Origin: Candidatus Desulfovibrio kirbyi
GTDB lineage: Bacteria; Desulfobacterota; Desulfovibrionia; Desulfovibrionales; Desulfovibrionaceae
NCBI GenBank assembly: GCA_013374015.1
Contig: BLLL01000008.1
Span: forward strand, 1-59,662
DNA length: 59,662 bases
Reading direction: 5' to 3'
The notes beneath the pieces are model-generated. The model did no database searches. It worked only from the letters and a program-made list of their open reading frames with translations, and was not told the origin of the DNA. The translations under genes were made by a program, and so were the position numbers. Below, piece by piece: positions 43,000 to 50,777 of this stretch. Numbering within the stretch: position 1 is the first letter of the stretch; every line of letters begins with the position of its first letter.

Positions 43000-43780
43000 C
43001 AGGTATGCTCTTTGTCCGGCAGTGCGTTTTGACAGAATAAGCGTGCGTTTCGGGCAAACAAACATACTTGAAAACGTATGCGCCACTGTGCCGCAGGGTG
43101 GGGCAACGGCACTCATCGGCCCCAACGGCGCGGGAAAAACCACGCTGCTGCATTGTCTTGTCGGCACTGTTTCCTACAACGGCGCTGTTGTCGATACCCG
43201 CCCGCGAATCGGCTATGTGCCTCAGCAAATGCGTCTGGACGATGGCATGCCCCTGCTTGTCGGAGAATTTGTGTCCATGCATGTGCATCGCAGGCCATTG
43301 TGGCTTGGGCGATCGGCGTATGCGCGCAAGCGCGCGCGGGACCTGCTGGGCATGACAGGGGCCGGGCGTCTGGAGGCCGGCCGCATGGGCGAACTCTCGG
43401 GCGGGGAACTGCGGCGTGTGCTGTTGGCGGCGGCGCTGGCATGCGATCCGGAACTTCTTCTTCTGGATGAGCCTGCGGCAGGTGTGGATGTGAGCGGAGA
43501 GCGCAGATTTTGGGAAATGCTGGATGCTGTGCGGCGGCAACGCAAGCTCACGCAGCTTGTTGTCAGCCACAATCTGCCTTTGGTGGCGCGCTATGCCACC
43601 CACGTTATATGTTTGAACAAACGCCTTGTCGCGGAAGGCGCGCCGCGCAGTACTCTGACATCGTCCACGCTGATGCGCCTGTTCGGCATCCCCATTCATC
43701 TGTATCCTGACCAATGTGACAGCGTTGAGCCGCCTTGTCCGGAATACGGCGCTCCGGAAGGGGAATCGTCCCATGTCTGA
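42977..43780 (+). CDS. Zinc/manganese ABC transporter ATPase (ZnuC-like)
   Basis: An ABC ATPase of up to 267 residues with Walker A GPNGAGKTT, Q-loop YVPQQMRLD, signature LSGGELRR, Walker B LLLLDEPAAGVD and a switch histidine in VVSHNLP. The start is unclear: TTG 42977, TTG 42989 and GTG 43022 are all in frame, and none has a strong ribosome binding site. Translation probably depends on coupling to the upstream gene, which it overlaps. Confidence 0.87.
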   Translation: MSAILDSDRYALCPAVRFDRISVRFGQTNILENVCATVPQGGATALIGPNGAGKTTLLHCLVGTVSYNGAVVDTRPRIGYVPQQMRLDDGMPLLVGEFVSMHVHRRPLWLGRSAYARKRARDLLGMTGAGRLEAGRMGELSGGELRRVLLAAALACDPELLLLDEPAAGVDVSGERRFWEMLDAVRRQRKLTQLVVSHNLPLVARYATHVICLNKRLVAEGAPRSTLTSSTLMRLFGIPIHLYPDQCDSVEPPCPEYGAPEGESSHV

Positions 43781-44642
43781 ATTTTTTATCCTGGATTTTT
43801 CCCCTGTGTACGCGCTCATTGCCCTGCTGCCTTGGGACTGCTTTCAGGTGGGTTTCATGCAGCGCGCCCTGTTTGCCCTGTTTCTGCTTGCGCCGATGGC
43901 GGCTGTCCTGGGTATTGAAGTCATCAATTTCCGCATGGCGTTTTTTTCTGACGTTGTGGGGCATTCGGCCTTCACCGGTATGGCGTGCGGGCTGCTTCTG
44001 AGTATTGAACCGCGTCTGGCAATGCTCGTGTTCGGCGTGTTCACAGGTATTGTCATTATGGCGATGTACCGCCGCTTGCATTTTTCCAGCGACACGGTCA
44101 TAGGTATAGTTTTTTCAGGCGTTGTCGCTCTGGGGCTTGCTGTGGTCAGTCGGGCCGGGGGTATGGCGCGTGACATGCGGCAGTTTCTGTACGGCGATAT
44201 TCTGGCAATCAATGAAGTGGAAATTTCTCTTTTACTACTCTTGTCCGCCGGTTTGCTGCTTTTTCAGTTTCTTGGCTACAACAGTCTGCTTTCCATTGCG
44301 CTTGATCCTGTCACGGCCAGGGTTCGCGGCGTGCGTGTGGCCCTGTGGCAGTATTTTTTTGCCGGTTTTCTGGCTCTGGTGGTCATGTATTCCGTGTGGG
44401 CCGTCGGCGTGCTGCTGGTGACGGCCATGCTAATCGTGCCGGCTGCGACAGCAAGAAATCTTGCGCGTTCGGCCTGCGGCATGTTCTGGTGGGCGATTGC
44501 GGCGGCGCAATTGTCCGCCTTTGCCGGGCTTGCGCTTGCCGCGCAGGACTGGCTTGTGACAGCCGGCGGCGCGACCATTATCCTTGTGGCGTGCTGTCTG
44601 TTCGGCATAAGCGTTGTATGGGCAATAGTGCGAAACCGCTAA
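43773..44642 (+). CDS. Zinc/manganese ABC transporter permease (ZnuB-like)
   Basis: A 289-residue protein with about eight hydrophobic helices and the ABC-3 family core FRMAFFSDVVGHSAFTGMACG. The later segments DPVTARVRGVRV and LVTAMLIVPAATARNLA are also typical. ATG 43773 overlaps the end of the ATPase gene by eight bases, with GAAGGGG upstream. It completes the transporter behind pdxST. Confidence 0.9.
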   Translation: MSEFFILDFSPVYALIALLPWDCFQVGFMQRALFALFLLAPMAAVLGIEVINFRMAFFSDVVGHSAFTGMACGLLLSIEPRLAMLVFGVFTGIVIMAMYRRLHFSSDTVIGIVFSGVVALGLAVVSRAGGMARDMRQFLYGDILAINEVEISLLLLLSAGLLLFQFLGYNSLLSIALDPVTARVRGVRVALWQYFFAGFLALVVMYSVWAVGVLLVTAMLIVPAATARNLARSACGMFWWAIAAAQLSAFAGLALAAQDWLVTAGGATIILVACCLFGISVVWAIVRNR

Positions 44643-44779
44643 TCGTCTCGGCCAGTCGGGCAACGGACATTCCGGCGTTTTACAGCCGTTGGTTCATGAA
44701 CGCGTGCGCGGGGGCAAGGGGCTATTCTGATCTGGGCATTGCGCGCAGCAGTTGCGTGGATACCACAAGCCTGCGATGA
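44618..44779 (+). pseudogene. 5' remnant of a DUF1848 gene
   Basis: ATG 44618, inside the end of the permease gene, opens a frame with KPLIVSASRATDIPAFYSRWFMN. This matches the conserved N-terminus of DUF1848 proteins (IISASRRTDIPAFYxEWFMNR). The frame then loses similarity and ends at 44777-44779 after 53 codons, against about 300 in intact members. Intact DUF1848 proteins carry a radical-SAM-like or iron-sulfur segment that is missing here. This is a deleted gene that once overlapped the transporter operon. Confidence 0.65.
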
Positions 44780-44834
44780 CGCATCGGAACCAGTATCCGG
44801 CGGACGGCGTTGCAACAAAAAATTGTCGTAAGGC

Positions 44835-44863
44835 TTGACAGAGGGGTTGATTTTTGCCAAATA
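44835..44863 (+). promoter_or_regulatory. Weak candidate promoter of tRNA-Ala
   Basis: TTGACA (44835-44840), a 17-base spacer and a poor -10 CAAATA (44858-44863), with about 22 bases more to the tRNA. The -35 is perfect but the -10 is weak. Confidence 0.3.
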
Positions 44864-44891
44864 GCAAAGCTTCAGAAAGAGTCGTTGTCTT

Positions 44892-44967
44892 GGGGAAGTA
44901 GCTCAGCTGGGAGAGCATCGCGTTCGCAACGCGGGGGTCGAGGGTTCAAATCCCTTCTTCTCCACCA
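44892..44967 (+). tRNA. tRNA-Ala (anticodon CGC)
   Basis: A 76-nt cloverleaf. The acceptor stem GGGGAAG/CTTCTCC includes the G3:U70 pair that identifies alanine tRNAs, the D arm is GCTCAGCTGGGAGAGC, the anticodon loop is TTCGCAA with anticodon CGC, the T arm contains GGGTTCAAATCCC, and the CCA is encoded. Its 3' end borders the AT-rich element. Confidence 0.95.
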
Positions 44968-45117
44968 TTTTGAAGTCTAAATAAATCCAGATTCTTCCGA
45001 CTTTTCATTAAAATTCTCAAGAGTATTAGTTGTCAACCGTGGATCAGTGTTGCTATTTGTTACAGTGGTGGCGGTATAAGTAATTCTCAACTTGGATTTA
45101 GTTACGTTGACTGCAAA

Positions 45118-45531
45118 GTGGGATCGCTTCTTGAGCAGGACTTGAGTATCACCAAAACAGGTAACGGTATTGTTGCCACTGCCGCGAATAACCTGACTGC
45201 AAAGGGGTTGCCTATATCGATGAGCAACTCGCAAGCCGCTCAACCCGTGGCATACGTAGCTCCGACAGTAAATCTCAGTTCCATAATGGAAACAGGAACC
45301 ACGGCAAAAGAATATGAAGTCGGAGTAAAGCTGGCTTCTGACGTGAGTGTTCCGGCAACTGTCAGGAATCACAGCAATAACTGGAAAAATCTGACGGTAG
45401 CGGAACGCGCAGAACGTAAGGCAGCCAGACGGGAAGCATGGAACGCCTTGTCAGACGATGAAAAAGAGGCTCGTAAGGTAGCGCGTCAGGCTCGTATGGG
45501 TGGGCATAGACGAGGGTCTTTGTTTGAATAA
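45118..45531 (+). CDS. Small exported-type protein gene with no clear start (possibly 5'-truncated)
   Basis: GTG 45118 is the first conventional start of a 137-codon frame, but it has no ribosome binding site. The frame stays open and protein-like upstream to about 45040, through a hydrophobic WISVAICYSGGG, up to a stop at 44971-44973 next to tRNA-Ala. The body contains SITKTGNGIVATAANNLTAKGLP, then SVPATVRNHSNN and a basic Ala/Arg/Lys-rich tail. It looks like a small periplasmic or lipoprotein-like product whose beginning was lost at the element boundary. Family unknown. Confidence 0.5.
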   Translation: MGSLLEQDLSITKTGNGIVATAANNLTAKGLPISMSNSQAAQPVAYVAPTVNLSSIMETGTTAKEYEVGVKLASDVSVPATVRNHSNNWKNLTVAERAERKAARREAWNALSDDEKEARKVARQARMGGHRRGSLFE

Positions 45532-45585
45532 AGGAAATAACCAACAAAGGGGAGGAAACTCCCCCGTAAAAGCATGGAGGGTGTG

Positions 45586-46275
45586 ATGACAATTAAAGAC
45601 TCTGATGGTACGTATCATTATGTTCCTGATAATCCAGAAAATACAGTTACGAAAATGTTTGGAGGTTCTAGCCTGACTTATTTGAAGTCTACGGTACAAA
45701 CCACTGAAACTTCCTTCTCTGAACACGCCCTTAACTTTTTGGATGCCAGTGGCACAGTAATGGCGTGGGGGTTGTTCATATTGGTTATTGGGGTTATCGG
45801 ATGGGCATTACTTTTTAATGACAGTAAGTGGAAGAAGAAAACCAAGGAAGCCGAGGACAGATCGTTGAAGAATGACTTCCTTGCCGACAAGATTGCTGAT
45901 AGAACTGCCCGTGAGTTCTCCATCCCCTCTGATAATTCCAAGCAGTATGATGCACCAATGAATTGTGAATCACCTCTTAATAAAGAGGAGCCTGCTATGA
46001 AGTCCAACAGTGTGCCTGAAGGGATTAAAGGTTCTGGCATGGAGATAGAGAATAGAACCGTAACAATGAAGGAGTCCACCAGTTCACGTGGAGTGGCATT
46101 TGTCCTTTGCTTGTTCTTGGGCTTCCTTGGCTTCCATAGGTTTTATGTTGGTAAGATTGGTACAGGGCTTCTCTGGTTCCTGACAGGGGGTTTGTTCTTT
46201 ATAGGCGTTATAGTCGATCTGATAGTAATTGCGTTTCGTGGGTTCACGGATGATCGTGGAGCGTTGTTGGTTTAA
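45586..46275 (+). CDS. TM2-domain membrane protein with an extra N-terminal helix
   Basis: A 229-residue protein. One helix lies near residues 58-80 (VMAWGLFILVIGVIGWALL), followed by a charged cytoplasmic-looking stretch of about 85 residues. The C-terminal TM2 domain (SRGVAFVLCLFLGFLGFHRFYVGKIG, then GLLWFLTGGLFFIGVIVDLIVIAF) has the FGxHRFYxG-type turn. I chose ATG 45586 because GGAGGG sits six bases before it; ATG 45574 is also possible. The role is unknown; TM2 proteins occur in accessory regions and some interact with toxin or envelope-stress systems. Confidence 0.8.
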   Translation: MTIKDSDGTYHYVPDNPENTVTKMFGGSSLTYLKSTVQTTETSFSEHALNFLDASGTVMAWGLFILVIGVIGWALLFNDSKWKKKTKEAEDRSLKNDFLADKIADRTAREFSIPSDNSKQYDAPMNCESPLNKEEPAMKSNSVPEGIKGSGMEIENRTVTMKESTSSRGVAFVLCLFLGFLGFHRFYVGKIGTGLLWFLTGGLFFIGVIVDLIVIAFRGFTDDRGALLV

Positions 46276-46295
46276 CAACCTTAAAGGAGGGCGAT

Positions 46296-46409
46296 ATGAA
46301 GATAGTTAAATGGTGTTATGAGTTGTTAGTTGACCAGTATGACAGTATGGGGGGATGCTTCTCGCGTTGGTCGCCCTCTATCAGAAGTTGTTTTAGTAAT
46401 CCTGTATAG
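46296..46409 (+). CDS. Possible 37-residue small protein
   Basis: ATG 46296 follows a strong AAAGGAGGG at 46282-46290 and opens a 37-codon frame rich in Trp, Cys and Ser (MKIVKWCYELLVDQYDSMGG at its start), stopping at 46407-46409. The strong ribosome binding site is the main support. A stop 14 bases before the next start suggests an operon. It may be a real micro-protein or a gene cut short by a frameshift. Confidence 0.45.
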   Translation: MKIVKWCYELLVDQYDSMGGCFSRWSPSIRSCFSNPV

Positions 46410-46422
46410 AAGAGGGGGAGTT

Positions 46423-46578
46423 GTGGAAGATATCGCGTATGGAATTGGAATGGCATTGGGTCAGTGGTTACTCAGTGGCTTAATGACCTTAATCCTGTCA
46501 TGGTATGGTTTTGGTTTAATAATGTGGATAATCGGTAGTAATTCAACAATGCACAAAGTAGTAATGAGGGAGCGATGA
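46423..46578 (+). CDS. Small 51-residue membrane protein
   Basis: GTG 46423 with GAGGGGG upstream encodes EDIAYGIGMALGQWLLSGL, then TLILSWYGFGLIMWIIG and a polar tail (MHKVVMRER). Two hydrophobic stretches suggest one hairpin or one long helix in the inner membrane. Its TGA overlaps the start of the next gene by four bases. The size and operon position recall holin-like or other phage-derived membrane peptides, but no family is recognised. Confidence 0.6.
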   Translation: MEDIAYGIGMALGQWLLSGLMTLILSWYGFGLIMWIIGSNSTMHKVVMRER

Positions 46579-46976
46579 ACGCAGGTAAATATCAGGAATT
46601 TACGGCAGAGTCTGACGCCATTTTGCGCCAGTTGGAGAAAACGGGCATACCAGTCTCAGTTGAAAAGACCCGAGACTACGCATACCAGCTTGAGATTATG
46701 CTGGCCAGACGCCTCAAGCTGCAAGGGTGCCAGAAAGTCAAAGAGCTTAAGAATATGGCGGAGCGAGAGACGCAGCGTTTTGAGGACTGGCCAAAGACCG
46801 AGAAGACAAAGAAGCCGTCACTCAGTGGCGATGTGGTCAAGGGGTATGATGAGGCACAACTCTGTCAAGAGTACGTGAAACTGAACAGTATGAGCCACAA
46901 CATTACCATGCTGACGGGCATTGCGGATAAAGCCGAGAAGGCAGGCGGAGACTTTCCCGACTTGGACTCGGACTGA
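46575..46976 (+). CDS. 133-residue helical protein of the element, function unknown
   Basis: ATG 46575 has GAGGGAG upstream and overlaps the previous stop (ATGA). The protein is soluble, charged and mostly helical (YQEFTAESDAILRQLEKTG, then YQLEIMLARRLKLQG and an acidic end DFPDLDSD). It looks like a small phage or plasmid accessory protein; I cannot assign it. It runs into the broken 3' end of the integrase remnant on the other strand. Confidence 0.65.
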   Translation: MNAGKYQEFTAESDAILRQLEKTGIPVSVEKTRDYAYQLEIMLARRLKLQGCQKVKELKNMAERETQRFEDWPKTEKTKKPSLSGDVVKGYDEAQLCQEYVKLNSMSHNITMLTGIADKAEKAGGDFPDLDSD

Positions 46977-47335
46977 GAAGCGGATAGCAGCTAAAATGTC
47001 AGATGGTTCAATAGATGAAAACGGCATTGAGTCAATGGTGGGGAAAAGCTGATTTTCAAGGCGGGAAAGTATTTTTCTCTGGTGGCCTACTGAAAAGACA
47101 GACATCTTTTTCGCATACCACTCCCGCGCCACCACCTCAAATGTTGCGGCGGTTTCTTTTGCCTCTGCAATAGCGACGGCCTTGGCTTGCTTTTTACTTC
47201 GCCGGGGTCAATGCCCTTGGCAAGCTGCTCCTTGGAATCCACTGCCTTCTGCCGGGCATCCTTCAAGCTCACCGCAGGGTATACCCCAGGGCAAGCAATT
47301 TTTCTTTTCCCTCAAAATGAACTTTATGAACCCTT
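46977..47335 (-). pseudogene. Tyrosine integrase (DUF4102-type) remnant, frameshifted and truncated
   Basis: Read on the minus strand from about 47335, three frames in turn give HFEGKEKLLALG, then VYPAVSLKDARQKAVDSKEQLAKGIDPGE, then ATFEVVAREWYAKKMSVFSV and later PFSSIEPSDILAAIR. Together they match the N-terminal arm and core-binding region of P4-type integrases. Frame changes are needed near 47282 and near 47205. The first part of the N-terminal domain and the whole catalytic domain with its R-H-R-Y residues are missing. The end abuts the 133-residue gene. It lies just inside tRNA-Leu, as expected for an element inserted there. Confidence 0.8.
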
Positions 47336-47412
47336 ATGAAACTTCAAACCCCGTAAAAGCAAAGTCCCGTAAGGCTTTTTGGGGCTTTACAGGACGTTAT
47401 GAAATCTGTTCT

Positions 47413-47498
47413 TGGTGCCGAGGGCGGGACTCGAACCCGCACGCGCATAACGCACTACCCCCTCAAGATAGCGTGTCTACCAGTTCCACCACCTCGGC
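47413..47498 (-). tRNA. tRNA-Leu (anticodon GAG)
   Basis: An 86-nt class II tRNA on the minus strand from 47498 to 47413. The acceptor stem is GCCGAGG/CCTCGGC, the D arm contains TGGAACTGGTAGACA, the anticodon loop is TTGAGGG with anticodon GAG, there is a long variable arm, the T arm has GGGTTCGAGTCCC, and CCA is encoded. It lies 31 bases after galU on the same strand and may be cotranscribed with it. Confidence 0.95.
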
Positions 47499-47529
47499 AG
47501 CAAAATGACCCTGCATATTCATGCCGTCA

Positions 47530-48402
47530 CTACTGGAACTGCACAAATTTTTTGAGCAACGCCAGCAAATCGTACCGCAGTTCCTCATCCTGCAAGGCAA
47601 AATAAATATTGGCAGTCAAAAATTCAGCCCAGTCGCCCGCGTCAAAACGCATGCCTGCCATACGAACGGCCATCATGCCGTGATCCGCCGCCATTTTTTG
47701 CATGGCATCGGTAAGCTGCAATTCCCCGTCCTGACCGGGAGTAATTTTTTCCAGATAATCAAAAATATTGGGCGTCAACACATAGCGACCGACAATGGCA
47801 AGCCTGGAGGGAGCGTCTTCCCGCTTTGGCTTTTCCACCATGCCGTTGACGCGGTACACGCCGGGCGACATCTCCTCACCATCGATTATACCGTAATTAC
47901 TGACTTTTTCCCAAGGAACTTCCATCACCCCGACAGCGGGCAGCTTTTCCGACATGGCCACATTGATAACCTGGGCAATGCCCGGCACGCCTCCAAACAT
48001 CAAATCGTCGCCCACCATAACGGCAAATGGATCGCCGCGCACCAGTTCGCGGGCGCTCAATACCGCATGACCAAAACCCAACTGCTTTTTCTGGCGTACG
48101 GACATGATATTGACCATTTCCGCCACCTTGCGCACTTCCGCCAGTTTCTCCAGTTTTCCGGCGCGCTCCAGCACGGCCTCCAACTGCAAATTATAGTCAA
48201 AATGGTCTTCAATAACATTTTTGTCTCTGTTGGTAACAAAGATCACATCGCGAATGTTCGCCTTCTGCGCCTCCTCCACAACATACTGGATAACGGGCTT
48301 GTTGTAGATGGGCAGCATCTCCTTGGGGATATTCTTTGTTGTCGGCAACGAACGCGTCCCCCAACCGGCCACGGGGATGACGACCTTACGGATATCTTTC
48401 AT
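47530..48402 (-). CDS. galU: UTP--glucose-1-phosphate uridylyltransferase
   Basis: GalU makes UDP-glucose for lipopolysaccharide and other glycans. The 290-residue protein has the nucleotidyltransferase start VIPVAGWGTRSLPTTKNIPKEM, the metal-binding VMVGDDLM, and VEKPKREDAPS. ATG 48402 has GGAGG upstream on the minus strand. It follows glmM with a gap of 76 bases, so the envelope-precursor operon extends to here. Confidence 0.94.
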   Translation of the reverse strand: MKDIRKVVIPVAGWGTRSLPTTKNIPKEMLPIYNKPVIQYVVEEAQKANIRDVIFVTNRDKNVIEDHFDYNLQLEAVLERAGKLEKLAEVRKVAEMVNIMSVRQKKQLGFGHAVLSARELVRGDPFAVMVGDDLMFGGVPGIAQVINVAMSEKLPAVGVMEVPWEKVSNYGIIDGEEMSPGVYRVNGMVEKPKREDAPSRLAIVGRYVLTPNIFDYLEKITPGQDGELQLTDAMQKMAADHGMMAVRMAGMRFDAGDWAEFLTANIYFALQDEELRYDLLALLKKFVQFQ

Positions 48403-48478
48403 ACGCGCCTCCAAGTAATGCTACAGATTACACACCCCGCTTAAGCCCGACATACAGCAAAAATACCAGGGCAGACAA

Positions 48479-49831
48479 CTAGCGCAGTTCCCGCGCCACA
48501 AGTTCGGCAAGTTCCTCGGCATACATGCTGACCTTGTCCACATCCTCTCCTTCCACCATAATCCTGCACACGGATTCTGTGCCGGAATACCGCAAAAGCA
48601 CTCTGCCGCGCCCTGCCAGCGCGGCCTCCACACCGCTCACGGTCTTGCCGATGGCCGGGATATCTTCAAAAGGCAGACGTTTTTCCACACGCACATTGAC
48701 AAGTTTTTGCGGAAAAAGCTGGAGCAGCCCTGCCAATTCTGAAAGCGGCTTTTCTTTTTCGCGCAGTATTCGCAAAATCTGAAGGGCCGCCAGCAGACCA
48801 TCGCCAGTTGTGCTGTAGCGGCGGAATATCAAATGTCCTGACTGTTCGCCGCCAAACATGGCGTTTTCCCTGCGCATGGCTTCCACAACATACCGATCAC
48901 CCACATTAACGCGCAACAGGGAACCGCCGTGCTCACGCATAAAAACTTCCAGGGCAATATTGCTCATAACCGTGGCAACCAGCAGATTTCCGGGCAATTC
49001 GCCGTGCGCCATCATTGACTGCGCGCAAAGAGCCATCAGCTGATCGCCGTCCAGAATGGTCCCGCGCTCGTCCACAACAATCAGCCTGTCCGCATCGCCG
49101 TCAAGAGCCAGACCGATATCGGCGCGCACTTCCCGCACCTTGGCCGCCACTATCTCAGGAAAAAGGGAGCCGCAGCGCTCGTTGATATTGATGCCGTTCG
49201 GCTCGGTCCCCAATCTGAAAACCTCGGCGCCAAGCTCCTCCAGAGCCAACGGCGCCACCTTGTAGCTCGCGCCGTTGGCGCAATCAACCACGATGCGTAG
49301 CCCGGCAAGCGTCAGGTGCGGTGGAAAACAGCTCTTTGTGTACACTATGTAACGCCCGCCCGCATCCTCAATTTTTGTGGCCCGCCCAACACGACAGGCG
49401 TCCGGGTACGGCCATGCCATATCCTTGTTGAGCACCATTTCGGCAATTTCATTTTCTATCTGATCCGGCAGTTTGTAGCCCTCCGCGTCAAAAAATTTGA
49501 TCCCGTTGTCTGAAAAGGGATTATGGGAGGCGGAAATCACCACACCAAGGTCGGCTCTTATGCTCCGCGTCAAAAAGGAAATAGCCGGCGTGGGCAGAGG
49601 GCCGGTCATGATCACGTGCATACCGGCGGCGCACAGGCCTGATGTCAGGGCGGATTCAAACATGTAACCGGAAAGGCGCGTGTCCTTGCCGATGACAACC
49701 TTGTGCGGATGCGTTCCGCGCCTGAAGCGCACTCCGACGGCTAAACCCAGACACAAGGCCACATCCACAGTCATGGGCGCGACATTTACCTTACCGCGCA
49801 GACCGTCCGTACCAAAAAAACGCTCCATCAT
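48479..49831 (-). CDS. glmM: Phosphoglucosamine mutase GlmM
   Basis: GlmM converts glucosamine-6-phosphate to glucosamine-1-phosphate for UDP-GlcNAc. The 450-residue protein begins [11 protein letters not shown], has the phosphoserine Ser102 in [15 protein letters not shown], the metal loop DGDADRL and the C-terminal phosphate-binding RYSGTE. Its place after cdaA-cdaR is classical, and c-di-AMP signalling is tied to GlmM in other bacteria. ATG 49831 or the next codon, ATG 49828, may start it. Confidence 0.96.
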   Translation of the reverse strand: MMERFFGTDGLRGKVNVAPMTVDVALCLGLAVGVRFRRGTHPHKVVIGKDTRLSGYMFESALTSGLCAAGMHVIMTGPLPTPAISFLTRSIRADLGVVISASHNPFSDNGIKFFDAEGYKLPDQIENEIAEMVLNKDMAWPYPDACRVGRATKIEDAGGRYIVYTKSCFPPHLTLAGLRIVVDCANGASYKVAPLALEELGAEVFRLGTEPNGININERCGSLFPEIVAAKVREVRADIGLALDGDADRLIVVDERGTILDGDQLMALCAQSMMAHGELPGNLLVATVMSNIALEVFMREHGGSLLRVNVGDRYVVEAMRRENAMFGGEQSGHLIFRRYSTTGDGLLAALQILRILREKEKPLSELAGLLQLFPQKLVNVRVEKRLPFEDIPAIGKTVSGVEAALAGRGRVLLRYSGTESVCRIMVEGEDVDKVSMYAEELAELVARELR

Positions 49832-49841
49832 AACGGGCTAC

Positions 49842-50777
49842 CTATCTGCTTTTGCGTGTTACAGTAACTTCTCCGGGCAGCGGATTCAGGAGTGTCATGC
49901 CTTCAGGCAGACGGAAATTCAGAACGGCCTTGCCGCTCTGCCCCGGCTCCAGCGAGGGAGGCATGGCGCTCACCTCCAGTTGCCCCAGATAGGAGGTATT
50001 TTTTGACAGGGATTCCGGCACTTCTACCTGTACCGTAAGTTCAACAGGAGTAACGCTGTAGTCGCGGCTGTTTTCAACAATCAGCAAAACCTTGCAACGC
50101 CGGGCCACGGCAATACGCCCGCTGGTGATCGTGTATTCCACTTTTACCAAAGAGGGTATGGCCGTCACAAGACTTGGCGTGTCAAGGGCAACAGACTGCG
50201 TCACGGCATCGCCTGTCCTCTTTGGATCAAGCATAACGGGCAGGGACAAGCTGGAAATGTAATCGACCACTCCCTCGGGACCCCGTAAAAGCACCGAAGA
50301 CGGCGTGATGCTGACGTTCTCCACCGTCACCGCGTTGTCGCGCAGCGGCGAATCTATAATGGCGTGCAGAGGCACCCTGCGTTCGATCAATGAATCCGCC
50401 TTGACGACAACACGTGTCGGCTGAATACCCACTATCTCAAAGGCACGAAAAAGCGGCTCAAAAGAATCCACGCTCAACGGCACCACGGTAGTGCCTTTTT
50501 TAATGTGTGAAAGATTCAGAGACTGTGTCAGGTGTTGCCGTGAAAATGAGCGCAACAGCGTTTCCGCGCCGCGCAGACGCACGGTAATTTTATTGATCAG
50601 CCCATCGGTGACAACCAAATTTGCGGGAATTCCATTGTAGTCAATACTCACATCCACCTGCGCTTCCAGACGGTCACGCACGCTCACAACATACCACATG
50701 GTCACGGCCACAAGGACAGCCACAGCCAGCGAAATCAGATTCGGCAGTTGACGACGTAACATATTAGAAGATTTCAT
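49842..50777 (-). CDS. cdaR: YbbR-domain protein CdaR
   Basis: A 311-residue protein with an N-terminal membrane anchor (LISLAVAVLVAVTMWYVV) and a periplasmic chain of YbbR repeats: several beta modules ending in PS-V-GP-type turns. CdaR regulates the adjacent diadenylate cyclase CdaA. Its ATG 50777 lies within the 3' end of cdaA (14-base overlap), which fits coupled production. Confidence 0.9.
   Translation of the reverse strand: MKSSNMLRRQLPNLISLAVAVLVAVTMWYVVSVRDRLEAQVDVSIDYNGIPANLVVTDGLINKITVRLRGAETLLRSFSRQHLTQSLNLSHIKKGTTVVPLSVDSFEPLFRAFEIVGIQPTRVVVKADSLIERRVPLHAIIDSPLRDNAVTVENVSITPSSVLLRGPEGVVDYISSLSLPVMLDPKRTGDAVTQSVALDTPSLVTAIPSLVKVEYTITSGRIAVARRCKVLLIVENSRDYSVTPVELTVQVEVPESLSKNTSYLGQLEVSAMPPSLEPGQSGKAVLNFRLPEGMTLLNPLPGEVTVTRKSR

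Larger units (their letters stand above)
44968..47412. mobile_element. Small degraded integrated element between tRNA-Ala and tRNA-Leu
   Basis: The 2.4 kb between the 3' ends of two convergent tRNAs is AT-richer than the flanks. It holds five small plus-strand genes with strong Shine-Dalgarno sequences and, on the minus strand beside tRNA-Leu, a wrecked tyrosine integrase. The layout tRNA 3' end, then int reading away from it, is that of P4-type islands. I looked for a copy of the tRNA-Leu 3' end near 44968-45120 as the second attachment site and did not find one. Confidence 0.65.

Noticed and set aside
44968-45120. Second attachment site matching the tRNA-Leu 3' end
   Set aside because: I searched this stretch by eye for the tRNA-Leu 3' sequence and found no copy; the other boundary of the element remains undefined.
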